From contig JADZGG010000013.1 in NCBI GenBank assembly GCA_020854015.1, positions 1 to 12,760 of the forward strand: a DNA stretch of 12,760 nucleotides, in the 5' to 3' direction. Source of the DNA: Flavobacteriales bacterium (lineage in GTDB: Bacteria; Bacteroidota; Bacteroidia; Flavobacteriales_F; PHOS-HE28). The position numbers were made by a program, and so were the translations under genes. Below the pieces are notes generated by a model that was not told the DNA's origin, did not search any database, and worked only from the letters and a program-made list of their open reading frames with translations. Shown one piece after another: positions 7,004-12,760 of the stretch. Positions within the stretch are counted from its first letter, which is position 1; every line of letters begins with the position of its first letter.

Positions 7004-7497
7004 GCGCTTGTTGGACTTACAAGTGTGCGCAGTACGTTCACCAGGAGTATCAACTGGCCAAAGACGAAAAGAAAGGCAAGGCCGGCGACAATGACGTTGA
7101 CATTCACGATCCAGCCGGAATGTTCAATTGGGTCGAATTCGCTGTATGCGTAGTACCGACGTGCAGAGTTCGTTGCGCCGACCAAGTGCGTCGGGACATA
7201 GATGACCAGAATGCCTATAGTCGTTAGCACTGCATGAATCAGCCCCAGCGTCCCATTCAATGGACGGCGAAGTATCCGGGAGAAAGTCCAATAGACGGCA
7301 GCGCAAACGAGACAGAACAACGCTGCTGCGATGATCAGATGTTCGTGGGCAACAACGAAATAGGTGTCCTGGATCGTGATGTCAAGCGCTGAATATCCCA
7401 TCCCCATGTTTACCGAAGCGAAATAGCCTATGGTAACAAGCATCAAGGCCGCCACCACGAACCAAACAACCGGGTTCTGCCAACGCCCAATTCCCAT
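7000..7497 (-). CDS. small membrane protein similar to helices IX-XII of heme-copper oxidase subunit I
   Basis: The 165-aa product has four predicted membrane helices (about 9-28, 46-70, 83-107, 129-157). It aligns by eye with the C-terminal part of cytochrome c oxidase subunit I. DITIQDTYFVVAHEHLII corresponds to the HDTYFVVAHFHYVL helix X signature. YVPTHLVGATNSARRYYAY corresponds to FPQHFLGLxGMPRRYxDY. It keeps His51 and His53 (the HxH that ligates hemes a3 and a in full enzymes), His104 and the Arg113-Arg114-Tyr motif. It lacks everything N-terminal, including the CuB histidines and the second heme-a ligand, so it cannot be an oxidase alone. GC is about 52% against about 60% around it. 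The start at 7497 makes a TGATG overlap with gldF; an ATG at 7503 is also possible. It overlaps gldG by 4 nt. Role unknown: perhaps heme binding, assembly, or a structural part of the Gld complex. Confidence 0.8.
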   Translation of the reverse strand: MGIGRWQNPVVWFVVAALMLVTIGYFASVNMGMGYSALDITIQDTYFVVAHEHLIIAAALFCLVCAAVYWTFSRILRRPLNGTLGLIHAVLTTIGILVIYVPTHLVGATNSARRYYAYSEFDPIEHSGWIVNVNVIVAGLAFLFVFGQLILLVNVLRTLVSPTSA

Positions 7498-8222
7498 CAC
7501 CATTTCCGGCTTTGAAGGGAAGCGCGTGTCAGCAGCATGAAGACCGCTGTGACGCAGAGGAAGTAGCTCACATCACGAAGGTCCACCACACCGCGGCTCA
7601 TGCTGGTGTAGTGCTCTTGGATGCCAATGGCCTTGATCGGTCCTTCCAGCGCGCCCAGCAGGTCGAAGGAAGCCACGAGTTCGAAGCCCATGTGGAGCAC
7701 GAAGCACAAGAACACCGAGATCAGGAAGGCCACGATCTGGCTTTCGGTGATGGACGAGGCGAAGAGACCGATGCTGGTGAAGCACCCCGCGAGGAACACG
7801 AGGCCGAGGTACGAGCCCCAGGTGCCACCGCTGTCCACGTTCCAGGCGGGCACCGCGAGCTGACCGATGCTCCAGTAGTAGAAGAGGGTGGGGACCAGAG
7901 CCAGCAACACCAGCACCAGCGAGGCCGTGTATTTCGCCAGCACCAGTTGAAGCTCCGTCAACGGGCGGGTGAGCAGCAGTTCCAAGGTTCCCGTGCGCTT
8001 CTCTTCACTGAAGCTGCGCATGGTGATGGCCGGAACGAGGAAGAGGAAGACCCACGGACCGATCTGGAACAAGGGCCCCATGTCGGCGTAGCCCAGGTCC
8101 AGGATGTTGTCCGGGAACACCCACAGGAACAGCCCCGTGATCAGCAGGAACACCACGATCACGATGTGGCCGATGAGTGAGCCCAGGAAGCCCCGGACCT
8201 CTTTGCGGATGAGCGCGCGCAT
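7497..8222 (-). CDS. gldF: gliding motility-associated ABC transporter permease GldF
   Basis: The 241-aa product is an ABC-2 type permease matching GldF, the membrane subunit of the Gld ABC complex. Six hydrophobic segments are visible (about 15-36, 55-68, 94-116, 137-157, 162-183, 216-233). The motif RSFSEEKRTGTLELLLTRPL at 69-88 is the cytoplasmic coupling segment typical of this permease class. The frame extends upstream to 8285, but the ATG at 8222 gives the usual family length and N-terminus (MRALIRKEVRGFL). It is the first gene of the unit gldF, COX1-like gene, gldG, DUF4340 gene. A TATCTTGG element lies just upstream. Confidence 0.93.
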   Translation of the reverse strand: MRALIRKEVRGFLGSLIGHIVIVVFLLITGLFLWVFPDNILDLGYADMGPLFQIGPWVFLFLVPAITMRSFSEEKRTGTLELLLTRPLTELQLVLAKYTASLVLVLLALVPTLFYYWSIGQLAVPAWNVDSGGTWGSYLGLVFLAGCFTSIGLFASSITESQIVAFLISVFLCFVLHMGFELVASFDLLGALEGPIKAIGIQEHYTSMSRGVVDLRDVSYFLCVTAVFMLLTRASLQSRKW

Positions 8223-8231
8223 TTCGGGGCG

Positions 8232-8264
8232 CCAAGATAGCCGGACAGGTGTCGAACGATCAAG
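8232..8264 (-). promoter_or_regulatory. possible promoter of the gldF operon
   Basis: The minus strand has TATCTTGG (8232-8239), one mismatch from TAnnTTTG, with CTTG (8261-8264) 21 bp upstream at the -33 position. Only 9 nt separate the element from the gldF ATG, so the mRNA would have almost no leader. The rest of the 137-bp gap between gldF and the TPR gene shows no other gene or convincing terminator. Confidence 0.4.
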
Positions 8265-8359
8265 CCGTTGCCTGACCGATATCAACCGTGGCTTACGAAG
8301 CGCGCGGCGCGGGAAGTTGGATCCGCAACGCAGAACCCCAATGGAAATGCCGGTAAAAG

Positions 8360-9229
8360 TCAGAACTCGATGACCGTCTTCCGCTTCTTGGCGGGCTTCT
8401 TCGGGATCTTGGTGGCGTCCGTGTTGCAGTAGTTCTTCACAATGAACACGGCGTCCTTATCGCCCAAGCGGGAACTGACCTTCCAATCGGCGCAGGCCTG
8501 CTCCTTGTTCTCCAAGTTATAGTAGCAGTCACCCCGGTAGTAGTAGGCTTCGGCCTTGCCTTCGGCATCCTGGTCGATCACCTGGGTGAAGCGTACAATG
8601 GCTTCCTCATAGCGCTTGGTCTCGAAGAGCAGCACGCCCGAGGCCATCAGTCCGCCGGGTATCGTGGGTTTCAAGCGCAGCGCTTCCTCCACTTCGGCCA
8701 GGCCATCCTCTTCCCGGTACAATTCGCCCTTGCACACACCGCTCAGATAGAGCGCATCGGCATGCTGAGGGTTCAATTTGTACGCGCGCTGCGCATCCTT
8801 GAGCGAGCCTTCGGTGTCCTGGCCCATGTACTTCGCGCAGGAACTGTTGTACCAAGCGTCAGGATCATTCTCGTCAAGCGCCAAGGCCCGTTCGCAATCC
8901 TTCAGCGCGCCTTTCAAGTTGCCGTTGCTGATGCGCAGGGCGCTGCGGCTTACGTAAAGCCGGGCGTCGTTCGGGTCCAGGTCCTCGGCCTTCTCATAAT
9001 CGAGCAGGGCACCGTCCATGTTCTTGGCGCGCTGGCGAAGGTCACCGCGCAGTTTCCAAGCCTTCGCCAGCTGTGGGTCAAGGGCGATGGCCTTGTCCAC
9101 ATGCACGAGGGCGCTGTCGTTGGAATTGCTCGCGTAAAGCGCCTGCGCAAGGCTCAGTTCCTGCTTGGCAGGGGTCTGGGCATGCATCAGAGCCGGAAGC
9201 GCGAACAGGAGGAGGGAGAGGGGTCTCAT
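8360..9229 (-). CDS. secreted tetratricopeptide repeat protein
   Basis: The 289-aa product has a Sec-type signal peptide (MRPLSLLLFALPALMHA, probable cleavage after residue 17). It then carries about seven TPR-like helical pairs (about 20-52, 55-88, 89-120, 123-155, 158-190, 192-222, 228-258), with recurring xALxDYEKAxxLDPN-like signatures such as LALDENDPDAWYN at 116-128. The last unit, QACADWKVSSRLGDKDAV, is the usual C-cap of Bacteroidota TPR proteins. A basic tail (KKPAKKRKTVIEF) follows. TPR proteins are scaffolds, so the partner cannot be inferred. It lies 28 bp after the ABM-domain gene on the same strand and is probably cotranscribed with it. Confidence 0.88.
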   Translation of the reverse strand: MRPLSLLLFALPALMHAQTPAKQELSLAQALYASNSNDSALVHVDKAIALDPQLAKAWKLRGDLRQRAKNMDGALLDYEKAEDLDPNDARLYVSRSALRISNGNLKGALKDCERALALDENDPDAWYNSSCAKYMGQDTEGSLKDAQRAYKLNPQHADALYLSGVCKGELYREEDGLAEVEEALRLKPTIPGGLMASGVLLFETKRYEEAIVRFTQVIDQDAEGKAEAYYYRGDCYYNLENKEQACADWKVSSRLGDKDAVFIVKNYCNTDATKIPKKPAKKRKTVIEF

Positions 9230-9257
9230 GGGCGGCGGTTGGCAAAGGCCGGGCCGA

Positions 9258-9560
9258 TCAGCGTGCCGCGTCCATCAGATGGTCACGGTCCAGGCTCCAG
9301 GCTTCGGCGGGTTGGGCGAACATACGCTTTACCACCGGCCATACGGAAGCGAAGACCTCACTGTTACGGTAAGCCTCAAGTTCTTCTGGAGAAGTCCACA
9401 CGCTGTAGGTCATGAAAACGCATGGATCCTTGCGATCGTGCAACAGTTGTAGCTGCTGGCAGCCGGGGAATGCGATGATCCGGTGGCGCCAGCCTTCGAA
9501 TAGTTCCTGAAAGGGGGCGACCTCCTCAGGGCGGAAGGTCATCTTTACGATGCGGATCAT
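9258..9560 (-). CDS. ABM-domain (antibiotic biosynthesis monooxygenase-like) small protein
   Basis: The 100-aa product fits the dimeric alpha/beta ferredoxin-like ABM fold: MIRIVKMTFRPEEVAPFQELF at the N-terminus, then FPGCQQLQLLHDRKDPCVFMTYSVW, then the helix WTSPEELEAYRNSEVFASVWP. The family includes small monooxygenases, heme-degrading enzymes and many proteins of unknown role, and no specific substrate can be assigned. Its ATG overlaps the stop of the SAM hydroxide adenosyltransferase gene by 4 nt (ATGA), indicating coupled translation and perhaps a related function. Confidence 0.82.
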   Translation of the reverse strand: MIRIVKMTFRPEEVAPFQELFEGWRHRIIAFPGCQQLQLLHDRKDPCVFMTYSVWTSPEELEAYRNSEVFASVWPVVKRMFAQPAEAWSLDRDHLMDAAR

Positions 9561-10387
9561 CCAACAGAGGCTGGTACGGCACGCTGGGTGAGCACGAGTT
9601 CCACACGGACCGCATCGTTCACATGCAGCCCCAGCAGTCCCGCCGCGCCGCCGCCCATGCCGTCAACCCCCTTGTTCAAGGCGATCTCCAGGTGTCCGCT
9701 GCTGCCGAAGAAGGCGAGCCGCTCGCCCTGGGGCACATCGCCATCACTCTTGCTGAGGGTGGTGATGTCGTAGCTGATGCGGCCGAAGGTGATCCGGAAC
9801 GGTTGGCCCTTCACCAGTTCCTGGAACTGAGGTCGTGAGATGTTGGTGACCACGTTTCCGTAGGAATCGATGTAGATCACCGCGCCCCGGATGCTCAGGT
9901 TGTCCATGGCCGGACGGAAGCTCATCATCTCTTTGAGCTGAACGGTCTTGCGGCCGATCACTTCCGGTGTGCCACCTTTCAGCAGGTGTGCGGCCGCTTT
10001 CACGAACACGTTCTTCAAGGGGAAGATCGCGTGGTCGTCCTCCAGTTTCATGGTCAGCTCGAAGGCTTCCTGTGGCATGCCGTCGAAGATCAGTGGAAAG
10101 ATCCCGTTGTCGGCACCGATGAAGAACTGCCCATTGTGGCGCACCACCAGATGTGGTGAGTTGCCGGTGGCTTCAGGGTTCACGCCGATCAAGTGCACGG
10201 TGCCCCGCGGGAACTCCGGGTAGGCATGGCGCAATACGAAGGCTGTCTGCGAGTTATCGAAAGGGGTGATCGAATGGCTGATGTCGACGATGCGCGCATC
10301 GGGCACCTGACTGTAGATCGCACCTTTCACCACGGCCACGTAGTGGTCCTTGAGGCCCATGTCGGTGGTGAGGGTGATGATCGACAT
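9557..10387 (-). CDS. SAM hydroxide adenosyltransferase (DUF62 / SAM hydrolase)
   Basis: The 276-aa product belongs to the fluorinase/chlorinase-like superfamily whose common bacterial members cleave S-adenosylmethionine with water to adenosine and methionine. Conserved segments are ITLTTDMGLKDHYVAVVKG (4-22), VDISHSITPFD (34-44), a GADNGIFPLI stretch (91-100), IDSYGNVVTNI (173-183) and the C-terminal FFGSSGHLEIALNKG (226-240). Length fits the family. It starts a minus-strand unit with the ABM-domain gene and diverges from phoH with a 104-bp gap. Halide rather than hydroxide use is unlikely in this context but was not tested residue by residue. Confidence 0.92.
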   Translation of the reverse strand: MSIITLTTDMGLKDHYVAVVKGAIYSQVPDARIVDISHSITPFDNSQTAFVLRHAYPEFPRGTVHLIGVNPEATGNSPHLVVRHNGQFFIGADNGIFPLIFDGMPQEAFELTMKLEDDHAIFPLKNVFVKAAAHLLKGGTPEVIGRKTVQLKEMMSFRPAMDNLSIRGAVIYIDSYGNVVTNISRPQFQELVKGQPFRITFGRISYDITTLSKSDGDVPQGERLAFFGSSGHLEIALNKGVDGMGGGAAGLLGLHVNDAVRVELVLTQRAVPASVG

Positions 10388-10491
10388 CGCGTGGTTCGGA
10401 CAGCGAAGAAAATCGTTCGCGCTACCTTCGGCCGGGTGAAAGCCTCCTTGTCGATCAACAGTGCATAGTTCATAATTCCATCAGCCACCGC
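10388..10491. promoter_or_regulatory. divergent intergenic region with possible promoters for the SAM hydrolase unit and phoH
   Basis: This 104-bp gap must contain both promoters. On plus, TACCTTCG (10423-10430) is one mismatch from TAnnTTTG and would give phoH a leader of about 55 nt. On minus, TTTCTTCG (10404-10411) is two mismatches away and 16 nt before the SAM hydrolase ATG. Neither has a clear -33 TTTG. No terminator or RNA gene was seen here. Confidence 0.3.
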
Positions 10492-11454
10492 GTGAGCGAA
10501 CATTCGATCCAGATCAACGCCGTGGACCCTGTTGAGGTGCTCGGGGCGAACGACCAGAACCTGCGGATCATCCGCAACCACTTCCCCAAGCTCAACCTGA
10601 TCGCCCGCGGCGATGTGCTCAAGGTGATCGGCGCCGACGAGGACATCGCCCCCTTCCTGGAACGCTGGGACCAACTGGTGCAACACGTTGTCCATTACAA
10701 TGAACTGCCGCGCAAGGTGCTCGACGACATCATGAGCGTGGGCGTGCCGAACGAAGCGGCACCCGAGGAATCCGATGTGCTCGTGCATGGCAATGCCGGT
10801 CTGCGCGTGAAGGCCCGCACCCGCAACCAGCAGCGCCTCGTGGAGGCCGTGAACACGAACGACATGGTCTTCGCCATCGGACCTGCGGGCACCGGGAAGA
10901 CCTACACCGCTGTGGCGCTCGCTGTGAAAGCCTTGCGCGATCGCCAAGTGCGGCGCATCATCCTCACCCGCCCTGCGGTGGAAGCAGGGGAGAACCTCGG
11001 TTTCCTGCCCGGTGACCTGCGCGAGAAGCTGGATCCTTACCTGCAGCCATTGTACGACGCGCTCAAGGACATGGTCCCGTTGCAGCGCCTCGCGGAGCAC
11101 TTGGAGAACGGCGTCATTCAGATCGCACCGTTGGCCTTCATGCGCGGACGTACGCTCGATCACGCCTTTGTGATCCTCGACGAAGCCCAGAACGCCACGC
11201 TCCCGCAGCTCAAGATGTTCCTGACCCGCATGGGGCGCAATGCCAAGTTCGTGATCACAGGTGATGTGACCCAAGTGGATCTGCCCGAACGCCAGCCCAG
11301 CGGCCTGATGCCCACCGTGGCCATGCTGAAGGATGTGGAAGGCATCAACGTGATCGAGCTCGATGAGAAGGACGTGATCCGTCACGAGCTGGTGATCCGT
11401 GTGCTCGGCGCCTTCAAGGAAATGGAGAAACGCGAAAAGGAAAAGCGCTCATGA
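10492..11454 (+). CDS. phoH: PhoH family ATPase
   Basis: The 320-aa cytoplasmic P-loop protein matches PhoH/YbeZ. An N-terminal domain of about 110 residues (VDPVEVLGAND near 11, HFPKLNLIARGDVLKVIG at 30-47) precedes the ATPase domain. The Walker A motif GPAGTGKT is at 130-137, the segment RPAVEAGENLGFLPGDLREK at 160-179, and the Walker B motif FVILDEAQN at 226-234. An ITGDVTQVDLP sensor-like motif is at 255-265. Family members are linked to RNA handling or ribosome maturation, often with YbeY; the exact role here is not known. The start is a GTG at 10492, since no ATG lies nearby in frame and family similarity begins a few residues in. It overlaps purC by 4 nt. The C-terminal KRS end is highly charged. 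Confidence 0.94.
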   Translation: MSEHSIQINAVDPVEVLGANDQNLRIIRNHFPKLNLIARGDVLKVIGADEDIAPFLERWDQLVQHVVHYNELPRKVLDDIMSVGVPNEAAPEESDVLVHGNAGLRVKARTRNQQRLVEAVNTNDMVFAIGPAGTGKTYTAVALAVKALRDRQVRRIILTRPAVEAGENLGFLPGDLREKLDPYLQPLYDALKDMVPLQRLAEHLENGVIQIAPLAFMRGRTLDHAFVILDEAQNATLPQLKMFLTRMGRNAKFVITGDVTQVDLPERQPSGLMPTVAMLKDVEGINVIELDEKDVIRHELVIRVLGAFKEMEKREKEKRS

Positions 11455-12407
11455 CCACTGCCCTCCCCGCAACGCTCACGCGCTCGGAGCTCAACTTCCC
11501 CGGCGTCACCAAGGTCTACCACGGCAAGGTCCGCGATGTGTACCACCTGGCCGACGGGCGCATGGTTATGGTTGCGAGTGATCGGATCAGCGCCTTCGAC
11601 GTGATCCTGCCGCGCGGCATTCCGCACAAGGGGCAGGTGCTGAGCCAGGTGAGCTGGAACATGCTCCAGGCCACCGCCCACCTCGTTCCCAACTGGACCA
11701 TCGCCATGCCCGACCCGCAGGTGATCGTGGGCCACGCGTGCGACCCGGTGAAGGTGGAGATGGTGGTGCGCGGCTACCTCAGCGGACACGCCTGGCGCCA
11801 GTACAAGGCCGGACACCGCACCCTCTGTGGCGCAACCTTGCCCGAAGGCTTGCGCGAAAGCGATCGCTTCCCGGAGCCCATCATCACGCCAAGCACCAAG
11901 GCCGACGAAGGGCACGACGAGGACATCACACCGGACGAGATCCTGAAGCGCGACCTCTGCACACCGGAGGAATGGGCCACCATGACGCGCTACGCATTGG
12001 CCCTGTTCGCTGAAGGCAGCCGCATCGCCAAGGAGCGTGGCCTGATCCTCGTGGACACCAAGTACGAGTTCGGCCGGCGCAACGGCCAGATCCTCGTGAT
12101 CGACGAGATCCACACGCCCGATAGCTCACGCTACTTCTATGCGGAAGGCTACGCGGAACGGCAGGAGCGGGGCGAGGCCCAGAAGCAGCTCAGCAAGGAG
12201 TTTGTCCGCGAATGGCTCATGGCCAACGGCTTCATGGGCAAGGACGGCCAGCAGGTGCCGCACATGGACGATGCCTTCGTGCAGAGCGTGAGCGACCGCT
12301 ACATCGAGCTCTTCGAAAAGATCACGGGGCAGACCTTCGTGCCGGCCGACACGACTGACATCGAGGGTCGGATCCTCCGGGCGGTGAACGGCTACTTGAA
12401 AGGGTGA
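11451..12407 (+). CDS. purC: phosphoribosylaminoimidazole-succinocarboxamide synthase (SAICAR synthase)
   Basis: The 318-aa enzyme joins CAIR and aspartate with ATP to make SAICAR in de novo purine synthesis. Conserved features are GKVRDVY (25-31), SDRISAFDV (43-51), the IPHKGQVL segment (57-64), VVRGYLSGHAW (105-115), PIITPSTK (143-150), the DTKYEFG motif (202-208) and IDEIHTPDSSRY (217-228). At just over 300 residues it is the longer form found in Bacteroidota, fungi and others rather than the roughly 240-residue E. coli form. Its ATG overlaps the phoH stop (ATGA), so the two are probably cotranslated. A hairpin follows 20 bp after the stop. Confidence 0.97.
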   Translation: MTTALPATLTRSELNFPGVTKVYHGKVRDVYHLADGRMVMVASDRISAFDVILPRGIPHKGQVLSQVSWNMLQATAHLVPNWTIAMPDPQVIVGHACDPVKVEMVVRGYLSGHAWRQYKAGHRTLCGATLPEGLRESDRFPEPIITPSTKADEGHDEDITPDEILKRDLCTPEEWATMTRYALALFAEGSRIAKERGLILVDTKYEFGRRNGQILVIDEIHTPDSSRYFYAEGYAERQERGEAQKQLSKEFVREWLMANGFMGKDGQQVPHMDDAFVQSVSDRYIELFEKITGQTFVPADTTDIEGRILRAVNGYLKG

Positions 12408-12427
12408 CCCATTCCCTTCGCCATTTC

Positions 12428-12457
12428 CTTCAGGGTCTCAGGAAGTTGACCCTGAAG
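12428..12457. terminator. hairpin downstream of purC
   Basis: CTTCAGGGTC (12428-12437) and GACCCTGAAG (12448-12457) form a perfect 10-bp stem with a 10-nt loop, 20 bp after the purC stop. No T run follows on either strand, so it may be a processing or rho-assisted end rather than a classical intrinsic terminator. Confidence 0.5.
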
Positions 12458-12521
12458 CGCCGAGAACACTTACTGCTTTCAACATTAGGGTACCTTTCAG
12501 GAGACTCCAATGTCAACGGGA

Positions 12522-12760
12522 CTAACCGGATCTCGGAATGGAAGCGCGGAAGTCTTCCAACTCTCGAATGTATCGCGCGGCGGTCTCTTCTGGAACGTTC
12601 GTATTGAGGAGTTGAGCATAGATGCTCAGGAGAAAGAAATCACTCATGTCATACTTCTCCAGCACTCGTATGCCTTGATTAAACAATGAGAGCATAGTGC
12701 ACCTTATCCTCACTGCCCTTAGGTCCTGCCAAACAGGAAACTCGTATTCGCTCACTTCAG
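12522..12760 (-). CDS. unrecognised protein, C-terminal part (5' end outside the window)
   Basis: The frame is open from the right edge to a TAG at 12522-12524, covering 78 residues plus an incomplete codon. A GTG at 12753-12755 could be a start, but the frame stays open beyond it, so the protein is probably longer. I do not recognise it. It is a soluble-looking, largely helical sequence with VWQDLRAVRIRCTMLSLFNQ near its visible start and PEETAARYIRELEDFRASIP near its end. GC is about 42-45% over much of it, clearly below its neighbours, which could indicate recent acquisition. It converges on purC with a 114-bp gap that holds only the hairpin. Being a real gene is likely but not certain. 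Confidence 0.5.
   Translation of the reverse strand, partial: EVSEYEFPVWQDLRAVRIRCTMLSLFNQGIRVLEKYDMSDFFLLSIYAQLLNTNVPEETAARYIRELEDFRASIPRSG

Noticed and set aside
5876..7153. 425-aa plus-strand open frame opposite gldG
   Set aside because: His/Val/Gln-rich low-complexity translation typical of the reverse strand of a GC-rich gene; gldG on the other strand is clearly real.
7000..7497. Pseudogene remnant of a full cytochrome oxidase subunit I gene
   Set aside because: The frame is intact with four coherent membrane helices, and its start and stop are precisely overlapped with gldF and gldG, which is not expected of a decaying fragment.
8300..8330. GC-rich alternating CGCG stretch as a terminator of the TPR gene
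   Set aside because: It is only a run of CG dinucleotides without a proper stem-loop plus T run on the minus strand.
10327..11385. 352-aa minus-strand open frame opposite phoH
   Set aside because: It covers the PhoH P-loop domain in antisense, is His-rich and has no family signature.
11382..12113. 243-aa minus-strand open frame opposite purC
   Set aside because: Antisense shadow of a firmly identified purC, with biased composition and no domain.
12404..12607. 67-aa plus-strand frame whose GTG overlaps the purC stop
   Set aside because: The overlap resembles the coupled starts seen elsewhere, and the C-terminal part faintly resembles a helix-turn-helix, but it runs through the hairpin, is Arg/Leu/Ser-rich and conflicts with the better minus-strand frame at 12522-12760.

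Overview
The window (12,760 bp, mostly around 60% GC) looks like a chromosomal segment of a GC-rich member of the Bacteroidota, most likely a Flavobacteriales-type bacterium. The evidence is a gliding-motility ABC pair (GldF and GldG), a sliding clamp typical of the phylum, TAnnTTTG-like promoter elements, no purine-rich Shine-Dalgarno sites before most starts, and several small lipoproteins with signal peptides. The genes are almost all housekeeping or conserved. There is no transposase, CRISPR array, tRNA or rRNA, and no intergenic stretch exceeds 300 bp.

Left part (1-2464): the 3' end of a DUF2461-family gene runs rightward and converges, across a strong bidirectional hairpin, on a YceI-like lipoprotein gene. 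Next on the minus strand is a two-domain 3-hydroxyacyl-CoA dehydrogenase with its complete catalytic residue set.

Centre (2490-8260): two consecutive minus-strand units. Read in the direction of transcription, the first is gldF, then a short cytochrome-oxidase-subunit-I-like membrane protein, gldG, and a DUF4340 protein. Every junction overlaps by 1 or 4 nt, so the four are probably translated in a coupled way. The second is dnaN followed by a META-domain lipoprotein (1-nt overlap), closed by a clear intrinsic terminator. The region upstream of dnaN holds a TATCTTTG promoter element, a 12-bp perfect palindrome and two DnaA-box-like 9-mers.

Right part (8360-12760): a minus-strand unit encodes a SAM hydroxide adenosyltransferase, a small ABM-domain protein and a secreted TPR protein. 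It diverges from a plus-strand pair, phoH and purC (4-nt overlap). After purC there is a 10-bp hairpin, then a lower-GC, unrecognised minus-strand gene cut by the right edge.

The most unusual feature is the 165-aa protein between GldF and GldG. It corresponds to helices IX-XII of the heme-copper oxidase catalytic subunit and keeps the HxH heme-ligand pair and the RRY motif, but has none of the CuB-ligand half. It is somewhat lower in GC than its neighbours, yet is fully embedded in the overlapping gene chain.
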